Assembly: GCA_038380435.1 (NCBI GenBank)
Contig: JAWZYU010000059.1
Location: 806,001-870,000 of the forward strand
Source of the DNA: Ryuthela nishihirai
Taxonomy: Eukaryota; Arthropoda; Arachnida; Araneae; Heptathelidae
Length of the DNA stretch: 64,000 nt
Direction of reading: 5' to 3'
The number at the start of each line of letters is the position of its first letter. The first letter of the stretch is position 1. Below the pieces are notes generated by a model, which had not been told where the DNA came from, ran no database searches, and was given only the letters and a program-made list of their open reading frames with translations. Below, one piece after another: positions 33,101 to 46,154 of the stretch. The position numbers and the translations under genes were made by a program.

Positions 33101-36100
33101 GCATCCAGTGTTTGGATGCCATATTTTCTTTTAGAATTGAACTGGTAGCCTATTACATACTTAAAGAAATACGTTGCATTCACTGTTTGGAGCCGTATTT
33201 TCTTTTAGAATTGAACTGGTAGCCAATTACATACTTAAAGAAATACGTTGTATTCAGTGTTTGGATGACATATTTTCTGTTATAATTAAACTGGTAGCCA
33301 ATTACATACTTAAAGAAATTCCTTGCATTCAGTGTTTGGATACCATATTTTCTTTTAGAATTCAACTGGTAGCCAATTACATACTTAAAGAAATACGTTG
33401 CATTCAGTGTTTCGATGCCGTATTTTCTTTTAGAATTGAACTGGTAGCCAATTACATACTTAAAGGAATACGTTCATCCAGTGTTTGGATGATATATTTT
33501 CTTTTAAAATTAAATTGGTTGCGAATTACATACTTAAAGATATACGTTGCATTCAGTGTTTGGATGTAATATTTTCTTTTAGAATTGAACTGGTAGCCAA
33601 TTACATACTTAAAGAAATACGTTGCATCCAGTGTTTGGATGATATATTTTCTTTTAAAATTAAACTGGTTGCCAATTACATACTTAAAAATATACGTTGC
33701 ATTCAGTGTTTGGATGCCATATTTTCTTTTAGAATTGAACTGGTAGCCAATTACATACTTAAAGAAATACGTTGCATTCAGTGTTTGGATGCCGTATTTT
33801 CTTTTAGAATTGAACTGGTAGCCAATTACGTACTTAAAGAAATACGTTGCATTCAGTGTTTGGATGCCATATTTTCTTTTAGAATTGAACTGGTAGCCAA
33901 TTACATACTTAAATATATACGTTGCATCCAGTGTTTGGATGACATATTTTTCTTTTAAAATTAAACTGGTAGTCAATTACATACTTAAAGATATACGTTG
34001 CATTCAGTGTTTAGATGCCATATTTTTCTTTTAGAATTGAACTGGTAGCCAATTACATACTTAAAGAAATACGTTGCATTCAGTGTTTCGATGTCGTATT
34101 TTCTTTTAGAATTGAACTGGTAGCCAATTACGTACTTAAAGAAATACGTTGCATTCAGTGTTTGGATGCCATATTTTCTTTTAGAATTGCACTGGTAGCC
34201 AATTACATACTTAAAGAAATACGTTGCATTCAGTGTTTGGATGACATATTTTCTTTTAGAATTAAACTGGCAGCCAATTACATACTAAAAGAAATACGTT
34301 GCATTCAGTGTTTGGATGCCATATATTTTTTAGAATTCAACTGATAGCCATTACATACTTAAAGAAATACGTTGCATTCAGTGTTTGGATGCCATATTTT
34401 CTTTTAGAATTGAACTGGTAGCCAATTACATACTTAAAGAAATACGTTGCATTCAGTGTTTGGATGACATATTTTCTTTTAGAATTCAACTGGTAGCCAA
34501 TTACATACTTAAAGAAATACGTTGCATCCAGTGTTTGGATGCCATATTTTCTTTTAGAATTGAACTGGTAGCCAATTACATACTTAAAGAAATACGTTGC
34601 ATTCACTGTTTGGAGCCGTATTTTCTTTTAGAATTGAACTGGTAGCCAATTACATACTTAAAGAAATACATTGTATTCAGTGTTTGGATGACATATTTTC
34701 TGTTATAATTAAACTGGTAGCCAATTACATACTTAAAGAAATTCCTTGCATTCAGTGTTTGGATACCACATTTTCTTTTAGAATTCAACTGGTAGCCAAT
34801 TATATACTTAAAGAATTACGTTGCATTTAGTGTTTGGATGCCTTTTTTTTTTTAGAATTCAACTGGTAGCCAATTACATATTTAAAGAAATACGTTGCAT
34901 TCAGTGTTTGGATGCCATATTTTCTTTTAGGTTTGAACTGGTAGCCAATTACATATTTAAAGAAATACATTGCACTCAGTGTTTGGATGACATATTTTCT
35001 TTTATAATTAAACTGGTAGCCAATTACATACTTAAAGATATACGTTGCATTCAGTGTTTGGATGCCATATTTTCTTTCAGAATTAAACTGGTAGCCAATT
35101 ACATACTTAATGATATACGTTGCATTCATTGTTTGGATGCCATATTTTCTTTTAGAATTAAACTGGTAGCCAATTATATACTTAAAGAAATACGTTGCAT
35201 TCAGTGTTTGGATGCCATATTTTCTTTTAGAATTGAACTGGTAGCCAATTACATACTTAAAGAAATACGTTGCATTCAGTGTTTGGATGCCATATTTTTT
35301 TTTGAATTAAACTGGTAGCCAATTACATACCTAAAGAAATACGTTGCATTCAGTGTTTGGATGACATATTTTCTTTTAGAAATGAACTGGTAGCCAATTA
35401 CATACTTAAAGAAATACGTTACATTCAGTGTTTGGATGACATATTTTCCTTTATAATTAAACTGATAGCCAATTACATACTTAAAGAAATACGTTGTATT
35501 CAGTGTTTCTATGCTTTTTTTTGTTTTAGTATTCAACTGGTAGCCAATTACATATTTAAAGAAATACGATGCATTCAGTGTTTGGATGCCATGTTTTCTT
35601 TCAGAATTAAACTGGTAGCCAATTACATACTTAATGATATACGTTGCATTCAGGGTTTGGATGCCATATTTTCTTTTAGAATCAAACTGGTAGCCAATTA
35701 CATATTTAAAGAAATACGTTGCATTCAGTGTTTGGATGCCATGTTTTTCTTTCAGAATTAAACTGGTAGCCAATTACATACTTAAAGGTATATGTTGCAC
35801 CAGTGTTTGGATGACATATTTTCTTTTAAAACTAAACTGGTAGCCAATTACATACTTAAAGATATACGTTGCATTCAGTGTTTGAATGCCATATTTTCTT
35901 TTAGAATATAACTGGTAGCCAATTACATACCTAAAGAAATACGTTGCATTCAGTGTTTGGATGCCATATTTTCTTTTAGAATTGAACTGGTAGCCAATTA
36001 CATACTTAAAGAAATACGTTGCATTCAGTGTTTGGATGACATATTTTCCTTTATAATTAAACTGGTAGCCAATTACATACTTAAAGAAATACGTTGTATT

Positions 36101-39100
36101 CAGTGTTTGGATGCCTTTTTTTTTGTTTTAGAATTGAACTGGTAGCCAATTACATATTTAAAGTAATACGTTGCATTCAGTGTTTGGATGCCATGTTTTC
36201 TTTCAGAATAAAACTGGTAGCCAATTACATACTTAAAGAAATACGTTGTATTCAGTGTTTGGATGCCTTTTTTTTTGTTTTAGAATTGAACTGGTAGCCA
36301 ATTACATATTTAAAGTAATACGTTGCATTCAGTGTTTGGATGCCATGTTTTCTTTCACAATTAAACTGGTAGCCAATTACATACTTAAAGAAATACGTTG
36401 TATTCAGTGTTTGGATGCCTTTTTTTTGTTTTAGAATTGAACTGGTAGCCAATTACATATTTAAAGTAATACGTTGCATTCAGTGTTTGGATGCCATGTT
36501 TTCTTTCACAATTAAACTGGTAGCCAATTACATACTTAAAGATATACGTTGCATTCAGTGTTTGGATGCCATATTTTCTTTCAGAATTAAACTGGTAGCC
36601 AATTACATACTTAAAGAAATACGTTGCATTCAGTGTTTGGATGCCATATTTTCTTTTAGAATTGAACTGGTAGCCAATTACATACTTAAAGAAATACGTT
36701 GCATTCAGTGTTTGGATGCCATATTTTTTTTAGAATTAAACTGGTAGCCAATTACATACCTAAAGAAATACGTTGCATTCAGTGTTTGGATGCCATATTT
36801 TCTTTTAGAATTGAACTGGTAGCCAATTACATACTTAAAGAAATACGTTGCATTCAGTGTTTGGATGACATATTTTCCTTTATAATTAAACTGGTAGCCA
36901 ATTACATACTTAAAGAAATACGTTGTATTCAGTGTTTGGATGCCATGTTTTCTTTCAGAATTAAACTGGTAGCCAATTACATACATAATGATATACGTTG
37001 CATTCAGTGTTTGGATGCCATATTTTCTTTTAGAATTAAACTGGTAGCCAATTACATACTTAAAGAATTACGTTGCATTTAGTGTTTGAATGCCTTTTTT
37101 TGTTTTAGAATTGAACTGGTAGCCAATTACATATTTAAAGAAATACGTTGCATTCAGTGTTTGGATGCCAGGTTTTCTTTCACAATTAAACTGGTAGCCA
37201 ATTACATACTTAAAGATATACGTTGCATTCAGTGTTTGGATGCCATATTTTCTTTCAGAATTAAACTGGTAGCCAATTACATACTTAAAGAAATACGTTG
37301 CATTCAGTGTTTGGATGCCATATTTTCTTTTAGAATTGAACTGGTAGCCAATTACATACTTAAAGAAATACGTTGCATTCAGTGTTTGGATGCCATATTT
37401 TTTTTAGAATTAAACTGGTAGCCAATTACATACCTAAAGATATACGTTGCATTCAGTGTTTGGATGCCATATTTTCTTTTAGAATTGAACTGGTAGCCAA
37501 TTACATACTTAAAGAAATACGTTGCATTCAGTGTTTGGATGACATATTTTCCTTTATAATTAAACTGGTAGCCAATTACATACTTAAAGAAATACGTTGC
37601 ATTCAGTGTTTGGATGCCATATTTTTTTTAGAATTAAACTGGTAGCCAATTACATACCTAAAGATATACGTTGCATTCAGTGTTTGGATGCCATATTTTC
37701 TTTTAGAATTGAACTGGTAGCCAATTACATACTTAAAGAAATACGTTGCATTCAGTGTTTGGATGACATATTTTCCTTTATAATTAAACTGGTAGCCAAT
37801 TACATACTTAAAGAAATACGTTGCATTCAGTGTTTGGATGACATATTTTCTTTTAGAATTAAACTGGCAGCCAATTACATACTAAAAGAAATACGTTGCA
37901 TTCAGTGTTTGGATGCCATATTTTCTTTTAGAATTGAACTGGTAGCCAATTACATACTTAAAGAAATACGTTGCATTCAGTGTTTGGATGACATATTTTC
38001 CTTTATAATTAAACTGGTAGCCAATTACATACTTAAAGAAATACGTTGTATTCAGTGTTTGGATGCCTTTTTTTTTGTTTTAGAATTGAACTGGTAGCCA
38101 ATTACATATTTAAAGTAATACGTTGCATTTAGTGTTTGGATGCCATGTTTTCTTTCAGAATAAAACTGGTAGCCAATTACATACTTAAAGAAATACGTTG
38201 TATTCAGTGTTTGGATGCCTTTTTTTTTGTTTTAGAATTGAACTGGTAGCCAATTACATATTTAAAGTAATACGTTGCATTCAGTGTTTGGATGCCATGT
38301 TTTCTTTCACAATTAAACTGGTAGCCAATTACATACTTAAAGAAATACGTTGTATTCAGTGTTTGGATGCCTTTCTTTTGTTTTAGAATTGAACTGGTAG
38401 CCAATTACATATTTAAAGTAATACGTTGCATTCAGTGTTTGGATGCCATGTTTTCTTTCACAATTAAACTGGCAGCCAATTACATACTTAAAGATATACG
38501 TTGCATTCAGTGTTTGGATGCCATATTTTCTTTCAGAATTAAACTGGTAGCCAATTACATACTTAATGATATACGTTGCATTCATTGTTTGGATGCCATA
38601 TTTTCTTTTAGAATTAAACTGGTAGCCAATTATATACTTAAAGAAATACGTTGCATTCAGTGTTTGGATGCCATATTTTCTTTTAGAATTGAACTGGTAG
38701 CCAATTACATACTTAAAGAAATACGTTGCATTCAGTGTTTGGACGCCATATTTTCTTTTAGAATTAAACTGGTAGCCAATTACATACCTAAAGAAATACG
38801 CTGCATTCAGTGTTTGGATGACATATTTTCCTTTAGAAATGAACTGGTAGCCAATTACATACTTAAAAAAATACGTTACATTCAGTGTTTGGATGACATA
38901 TTTTCCTTTATAATTAAACTGGTAGCCAATTACATACTTAAAGAAATACGTTGTATTCAGTGTTTCTATGCCTTTTTTTGGTTTTAGAATTCAACTGGTA
39001 GCCAATTACATATTTAAAGAAATACGATGCATTCAGTGTTTGGATGCCATGTTTTCTTTCAGAAGTAAACTGGTAGCCAATTACATACTTAATGATATAC

Positions 39101-42045
39101 GTTGCATTCAGGGTTTGGATGCCATATTTTCTTTTAGAATCAAACTGGTAGCCAATTACATATTTAAAGAAATACGTTGCATTCAGTGTTTGGATGCCAT
39201 GTTTTCTTTCAGAATTAAACTGGTAGCCAATTACATACTTAAAGGTATATGTTGCATCCAGTGTTCGGATGACATATTTTCTTTTAAAACTAAACTGGTA
39301 GCCAATTACATACTTAAAGATATACGTTGCATTCAGTGTTTGGATGCCATATTTTCTTTTAGAATATAACTGGTAGCCAATTACATACTTAAAGAAATAC
39401 GTTGCATTCAGTGTTTGGATGCCATATTTTCTTTTAGAATTGAACTGGTAGCCAATTACATACTTAAAGAAATACGTTGTATTCAGTGTTCGGATGACAT
39501 ATTTTCTTTTATAATTAAACAGGTAGCGAATTACATACTTAAAGATATACGTTGCATTCAGTGTTTGGATGCCATATTTTCTTTCAGAATTAAACTGGTA
39601 ACCAATTACATACTTAATGATATACGTTGCATTCAGTGTTTGGATGCCATATTTTCTTTTAGAATAAAACTGGTAGCCAATTATATACTTAAAGAAATAC
39701 GCTGCATTCAGTGTTTGGATGCCATATTTTCTTTTAGATTTGAACTGGTAGCCAATTACATACTTAAAAAAATACGTTGCATTCAGTGTTTGGATGCAAT
39801 ATTTTTTTTAGAATTAAACTGGTACCCAATTACATACCTAAAGAAATACGTTGCATTCAGTGTTTGGATGCCATATTTTCTTTTAGAATTGAACTGGTAG
39901 CCAATTACATACTTAAAGAAATATGTTGCATTCAGTGTTTGGGTGACATATTTTCCTTTATAATTAAACTGGTAGCCAATTATATACTTAAAGAAATACG
40001 CTGCATTCAGTGTTTGGATGCCATATTTTCTTTTAGATTTGAACTGGTAGCCAATTACATACTTAAAAAAATACGTTGCATTCAGTGTTTGGATGCAATA
40101 TTTTTTTTAGAATTAAACTGGTACCCAATTACATACCTAAAGAAATACGTTGCATTCAGTGTTTGGATGCCATATTTTCTTTTAGAATTGAACTGGTAGC
40201 CAATTACATACTTAAAGAAATATGTTGCATTCAGTGTTTGGGTGACATATTTTCCTTTATAATTAAACTGGTAGCCAATTACATACTTAAAGAAATACGT
40301 TGTATTCAGTGTTTGGATGCCTTTTTTTGTTTTAGAATTGAACTGGTAGCCAATTACATATTTAAAGAAATACGTTGCATTCAGTGTTTGGATGCCAAAT
40401 TTTCTTTTAGAATTAAACTGGTAGCCAATTACATACTTAAAGAAATACGTTGCATTCAGTATTTGGATGCCATATTTTCTTTTAGGATTGAACTGGTAGC
40501 CAATTACATATTTAAAGAAATACTTTGCATTCAGTGTTTGGATGACATATTTTCTTTTATAATTAAACTGGTAGCCAATTACATACTTAAAGATATACGT
40601 TGCATTCAGTGTTTGGATGCCATATTTTCTTTTAGAATTGAACTGGTAGCCAATTACATACTTAAAGAAATACGTTGTATTCAGTGTTTGGTTGCCATAT
40701 TTTTTTTTAGAATTGAACTGGTAGCCAATTACATACTTAAAGAAATACGTTGCATTCAGTGTTTGGATGATATATTTTCTTTTATATTCAAACTGGTAGC
40801 CAATTACATACTTAAAGAATTACGTTGCATTTAGTGTTTGGATGCCTTTTTTTGTTTCAGAATTGAACTGGTAGCCGATTACATATTTAAAGAAATACGT
40901 TGCATTCAGTGTTTGGATGCCATGTTTTCTTTCAGAATTAAACTGGTAGCCAATTACATACTTAATGATATACGTTGCATTCAGTGTTGGATGCCATATT
41001 TTCTTTTAGAATTAAACTGGTAGCCAATTACATACTCAAGAAATACGTTGCATTCAGTGTTTGGAGGCCATATTTTCTTTTAGAATTGAACTGATAGCCA
41101 ATTACATACTTAAAGAAATACGTTGAATTCAGTGTTTGGATGACATATTTTCTTTTATAATTAAACTGGTAGCCAATTACATACTTAAAGAAATAGGTTG
41201 CATTCAGTGTTTGGATGCCATATTTTCTTTTAGAATTCAACTGGTAGCCAATTACATACTTAAAGAATTACGTTGCATTCAGTGTTTGGATGCCATATTT
41301 TCTTTTAGAATTCAACTGGTAGCCAATTTCATACTTAAAGAATTACGTTGCATTTAGTGTTTGGATGCCTTTTTTTGTTTTAGAATTGAACTGGTAGCCA
41401 ATTACATATTTAAAGAAATACGTTGCATTCAGTGTTTGGATGCCATATTTTCTTGTAGAATTGAACTGGTAGCCTATTACATACTTAAAGAAATACGTTG
41501 CATTCAGTGTTTGGATGCCATATTTTCTTTTAGAATTAAACAGGTAGCCAATTACATACCTAAAGAAATACGTTGCATTCAGTGTTTGGATGCCATATTT
41601 TCTTTTAGAATTGAACTGGTAGCCAATTAGATACTTAAAGAATTACGTTGCATTCAGTGTTTCGATGACATATTTTTCTTTTATAATTAAACTGGTAGCC
41701 AATTACATACTTAAAGAAATACGTTGTATTCAGTGTTTGGATGCCATATTTTCTTTTAGAATTCAACTGGTAGCCAATTACATACTTAAAGATATACGTT
41801 TCATTCAGTGTTTGGATGCCATATTTCTTTTAGAATTAAACTGGTAGCCAATTACATACTTAAAGAAATACGTTGCATTCAGTGTTTGGATGCCGTATTT
41901 TTCTTTTAGAATTGAACTGGTAGCCAATTACGTACTTAAAGAAATACGTTGCATTCGGTGTTTGGATGCCATATTTTCTTTTAGAATTGAACTGGTAGCC
42001 AATTACATACTTAAAGATATACGTTGCAAACAGAGTTTGCATGGC
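30112..42045 (+). repeat. 75-bp tandem satellite array, about 159 units
   Basis: The unit contains TACTTAAAGAAATACGTTGC, TTCAGTGTTTGGATGCCATA, TTTTCTTTTAGAATTGAACT and GGTAGCCAATTACA, 75 bp in all. Most units differ at a few positions or by one base in T runs. Because 75 is a multiple of 3 and the consensus lacks stops in one frame per strand, long frames appear on both strands (plus: RCIQCLDAIFSFRIELVANY; minus: FKYVIGYQFNSKRKYGIQTL). Common unit variants change amino acids (GAATTG, GAATTA, GAATTC; GCCATA, GACATA, GCCGTA), and single-base indels shift the frame every few hundred bases, so I read this as noncoding satellite. Several unit types and block duplications are described in the findings. 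Each unit also carries an acceptor-like TTTTCTTTTAG. Confidence 0.97.
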
Positions 42046-42486
42046 AGTAAACCAAAAGGAACAAAATATAAATCTCAGTTCCGAAATTTTAAAATAAGAC
42101 AGAAGTATAAGTTCAAGATCTGCATCTAAGTTTTAACAGTTATTCCATTTTTTGAAATAATGTAAAATATCAAACAAATTCAGAGATCGTTACATCAGCG
42201 TCTACCAACGTGTTTTGTTCCGTAAATGATTTTATATATCAATTTTGTGTGTTTTTGAATTTTGTAGACGTTTTGAGAATACCAATATGAAAGTCATATT
42301 AGACGAGGTTGGGCATTGATTCTCTTAAAATGCATAAAATGCATTTAACATTAAAATGCATAAAAGCAAACAACTTAAAATGCATAAAATGCAGTCTCAA
42401 ACTTAGTGTTTCGGATACTAGGTAAGTGAATTTTACAATCATTTAATTCGTGGACTGCCTGTATTTTAACTCGGCATTTTGTGCTG
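42046..42486. other. Array flank with a small minisatellite
   Basis: At 42324-42400, AAAATGCATAAAATGCA-like words repeat about three times. No gene recognised in the rest. Confidence 0.55.
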
Positions 42487-42557
42487 TGAAGTCGCTCAAA
42501 AAAATATCTGAACATTATGGTTGATCACAGATTTCAGAAAAAATATCTGGCAACGGT
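42487..42557. mobile_element. MITE-T half fragment
   Basis: AGTCGCTCAAAAAAATATCTG through GGCAACGGTG; the outer half only. Confidence 0.7.
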
Positions 42558-42804
42558 GTTATTATATATTTATATTTATTTTATATTTTTATATTTTTAT
42601 TATATTAACAACTAACAGATACTAACAAAATATTAATAATTTATTTTCTCAATTTTAAGGTAGTTCGAATTTCCACTGTCAGAGGTTACTGAAAATGTAA
42701 AACAACTAGAAGAACGCATATCGTTTCTGGCGCATATGGAAATCTCATTTTCAAAGAGATTGAAGTTCTTCCTTTGAATACTTTTTCACTCCTTAAAAGA
42801 TTCA

Positions 42805-43130
42805 AATACGGATGTTCGTGTTGTTTTTCTGCTGAGATCCCGCCATCCTCATGGACCTTCTGCTATGGCTATAAATTGACAGGCTTCTGTCAGATCTCTG
42901 TACAGTCGCTCAAAAAAGTATCCGAACACTATGGGCGATTACAGAATTGAGAAAAAATATCTGGCAACGACTTTGTCAAAAATTAGTGATCTGGCAACAT
43001 TCGTGTCACGTGACACGAAGGTTGCCAGATATTTCTTTTCAATTCTGTAATCGACCATAATGTTCGGATACTTTTTTGAGCGACTGTACAAGAAGTTGCC
43101 TGAATGGTTTTTATTTATTTTTAATAGTAT
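42805..43130 (+). mobile_element. SINE S2 fragment split by a MITE-T
   Basis: S2 body (TTTTTCTGCTGAGATCCCGC, ATTGACAGGCTTCTGTCAG) stops at TCTCTG, MITE-T follows at 42903-43086, and S2-like sequence resumes after TA (CAAGAAGTTGCCTGAATGG then T-rich). The order shows MITE insertion into an S2. Confidence 0.7.
42903..43086. mobile_element. MITE-T with TA duplication, nearly complete
   Basis: CAGTCGCTCAAAAAAGTATC to GAGCGACTG with TA at both sides and a GTGTCACGTGACAC centre; a short internal deletion in the second half. Confidence 0.9.
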
Positions 43131-43228
43131 GAGGAGGGAAATTCACATAGTATTATTTTATTAATAATTATAAAACATAAAAAGTATTTGTGTTTTAGTT
43201 CTTAAATTAAAAAAGTTGCTTTTCTCTT

Positions 43229-43619
43229 GATCCCCTGGGGCGCGGGTGGCTCAGTCTGTAGCGCGCCAGGCTCGTAATCTGTAGTTCCCAGGTATGAGTC
43301 CCAGCTGGGTCAGCGTTGAGATTTATCTTCGCAAAATTCCCCGCCCTGCCCACGGTCAGTAGGGGACACCGATGGGCTTGGAAAGGCCGTCGTCCGTCGG
43401 ATGGGACGTTAAGCCGTGGCCCCGTGTGCGGGAGAGACATACCCTGTGCACGTTAAAGAACACGCTGGATGGCCTTGACGGGAGGCTACCATCTGTCTCC
43501 CACCAGCTGTTCCAGTGGGTCCCCTCCCACAACCTTCTCTGAGCCTTCGGGGTCCATGTGACCTGGACATTTAGCCCATGGTGTGCAAAAAAGTGCTCCT
43601 CAGAGGTAAAACAATCCAA
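43229..43619 (+). mobile_element. SINE S1, full length
   Basis: Near-consensus copy: GGTGGCTCAGTCTGTAGCGC A box, B-box region CAGGTATGAGTCCC (one change from GGTTCGAGTCCC-type), body, and tail GAGGTAAAACAATCCAAC. Confidence 0.92.
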
Positions 43620-44140
43620 CTCGCTCCTCTGAAAATAGTGGGCAGATCATTGTTTTCAGTGGAATTTTCACTCTAACAGAAATATTCACGCCGAAATTTC
43701 TGCCATAAACAGATCACTTGAATCATTCGTTGAAAGTTTTGCAGTTTCGATATTCGGTGATCTCTAATGATATAAATTAAAACTACTTTTTTGAAAATGC
43801 GAAATATATTTCATTATTACCGACTAAAAAGAGAATTCCTATTATCTCTTAAAAAAAAAACCGTTCCGTTTCTTACCTTCCTTGCGTGAAGGAGTCAACT
43901 CATTGTTGCCAATGGAATTTTCAAGAATGTCATATTACACGATCAAAATTTTAAATTTCTAGCATAAATACATCGTTTGCAATATTCGTTTTAAATTTTG
44001 GGGTTTTTCGATTTTTTCCAACGTTAGAGAGCGCAATTATAGATTTTAGGAAATTTTCAAAATGCAGAGTGCAATATTTCATCAATACCTATCCAACAAA
44101 AAAAGAATTTTTAATTTATCTCTGAAAACATACACTTTCC
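43620..44140 (+). repeat. Diverged direct duplication R5
   Basis: About 240 bp (43640-43860) resembles the next part (43915-44135) in order: TTCTGCCATAAACAGATCA against TTCTAGCATAAATACATCG, and GATCTCTAATGATATAAATT against GTTAGAGAGCGCAATTATAG-type sequence. No gene seen. Confidence 0.5.
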
Positions 44141-44228
44141 TGTTAAAACGAAAAAAAGTTGCATTCACTTCCCCCTCCCCCCCGGGTCTAAAGGGTCAAG
44201 TGATTGATGCTAATGGTAACTTCGTATA

Positions 44229-44560
44229 TTCTATCTATACCAGGGGTTACGCCAGTTACATACACATTTCAAGGGGGTACGTGAAGCATAGAAGGTTGAG
44301 AACCACTGATATATGTTTTATTTTATTCCCATTGTCATACCATAACTATAGTTTTATCGATCTATACAAGGGGTACGCCAGTTACATACACATTTTCAGG
44401 GGGTACTTGAAGCATAAAAGCTCGAGAACCACTTATATATGTTTTATTTTATTCCCATTGTTATACTATAACTATAGTTTTATCTATACAAAAGGTACGC
44501 CAGTTACATACACCTTTCCAGGAGGTACGTGAAGCATAAACGGTTGAGAACCACTACTCT
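44229..44560 (-). mobile_element. Three tandem copies of a hAT-like terminal segment
   Basis: Each copy of about 120-130 bp contains TACGCCAGTTACATACAC, GGGGGTACGTGAAGCATA and GTTGAGAACCACT. Read on the minus strand, AGTGGTTCTCAACC is a common hAT terminal motif. Copies start near 44231, 44361 and 44483. The 156-codon frame across them is a by-product. Confidence 0.65.
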
Positions 44561-44851
44561 AAGGGGTTTTGTTGATAAGAGTTTGTTGATAAACCCTTAC
44601 GTTTCTTGATCTTCCGATTAAATGGAAACTATGCTGAATTTAGTGGTCCATTTAAGAGGCATTCTACTCCTTTTAGTGGTAGGAGAATTTCGTTTCTTAG
44701 GGGAAAAATGTTGCTTAAAGTTACAATAAGAGGAATCTGTAAACGAATCCCATGATCTAAACTCTAGTGTTTAAAGAAGTTTCTCAATTTTTTATAGTGG
44801 AAAATGTTTGAGTGGAAACCCATTACGTTGCTTTAAGTTATGTTCAGATGA

Positions 44852-45220
44852 GTTGGGTTGGGTTGTTTTACCTCTGAGCGGCACTTTTTTGCACACCATG
44901 GGCTAAATGGCCAGGTCACATGGACTCCGAAGCCTCAGAGAAGGTTGGGGGAGGGGACCCACTGGAACAGCTGTTGGGAGACAGATGGTAGCCTCCCGTC
45001 AAGGCCATCCAGCGTGTTCTTTAACGTGCACAGGGTATGTCTCTCGCGCACGGGACCACGGCTTAACGTCCCATCCGACGGACGGCGGTCTTTCCAACCC
45101 CATCGGTGTCCTCTACTGACCGTGGGCAAGGCGGGGAATTTTGCGGAGATAAATCTCAACGCTGACCCAGCTGGGACTCGAACCTGGGAACTACAGATTA
45201 CGAGCCTGGCGCGCTACCGA
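44852..45220 (-). mobile_element. SINE S1, 5'-truncated, with perfect target duplication
   Basis: The 12-bp ATGTTCAGATGA occurs at 44840-44851 and 45221-45232. The copy stops inside the A box (GCGCGCTACCGA), so about 20 bp of the head are missing: a 5'-truncated retroposition. Confidence 0.92.
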
Positions 45221-45232
45221 ATGTTCAGATGA

Positions 45233-45769
45233 ATCGTTGTGCGGAATTTGGTGGTCGTAGCTCTTACAGTTTATGAAAAATTATTACTTTTTTGTGTAGG
45301 TAATAATATATTTTCGAGTAGTAATGAAATGTAAAACTTACCTTCTATATTATCTTCCTTTCTTATTCTGAAACATAATGCAAAATTTCTATACAATGTC
45401 TTTAAAAATTTCCAAATACTTAGCAGAAACAAAAACAGACAGTTTTCCAAAATGCTTATAACGAAACGATATTTTGCAAATTATTCTGTGTCACCTATGT
45501 ATTACGAGCTCTGCTTCATTATAGGATTTTTTCTGAGCAAGTAAAAATAAGACTTGACAAAGCATCCGGAGTTTCCTAGGAAAGAATGCTTTTTGCTAAA
45601 GATTGACGCACAAGATTTCGTGTGCTGAATTTCGTGTGATTTTGTGTGAATTACGGTTGTTTCACTACAGCTGATGGGAGACAGATGGTAGCAGCCTCCC
45701 ATCAATTACATCTAGCGTGTTGTACTTAATAAAATAATCAAAATGTTTTAATTACGTACTGGAATAGTC
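45233..45769. other. Spacer with an S1 scrap
   Basis: Nothing recognised except 45665-45727, which matches the S1 body on the minus strand (AGCTGATGGGAGACAGATGG). Confidence 0.55.
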
Positions 45770-46130
45770 GTTTTAACACCCATACAAATTGAAAAATACA
45801 ACAAATGACGTGGGAAATGCAATTGAAAAATAGGTAGAAATTAAAAGGAAATTGCAAGTAACTACCACTTTATTAATAAAGTAGTTTAATACAATTAAAT
45901 ATCATTCGTTCAATCACAAGGTGGACGTGTAACGTTACAGGTATATCACGGATGTATCTCGACGATATGTCCAATATTTAAGAAAATTATATTTTACTGC
46001 GAAAGGTAAATGATATGCTCATGCCATCTTTGCATGTCTTGATACTGAATATACAATTGTATCATCGATATTGCTTCTTAGTCTCCAAAGCAATTTTCAT
46101 GCATCCGGTCACGTAAAGTTTAATTTCATT
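45770..46130. repeat. Unclassified repeat D1, copy 3
   Basis: Same orientation as the right-arm copy (27850-28512), over words such as TATATCACGGATGTATCTCG and TGCATCCGGTCACG. Ends abruptly before an S1. Confidence 0.7.
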
Positions 46131-46154
46131 AACACCAGTCAGAACTCTAACTTG

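Noticed and set aside
30112..42045. CRISPR-like array
   Set aside because: Units are contiguous with no unique spacers, and the host context is eukaryotic.
30263..42129. Dozens of open frames of 60-252 codons on both strands in the tandem array, as genes
   Set aside because: They are readings of one 75-bp unit whose period is divisible by three. Frames break at T-run indels, start methionines arise from unit variants, and both strands are equally open.
44858..45232. 124-codon frame and similar frames with GTRTWELQITSLARYRLSHP
   Set aside because: This peptide recurs wherever S1 occurs in one orientation; it is antisense SINE sequence.
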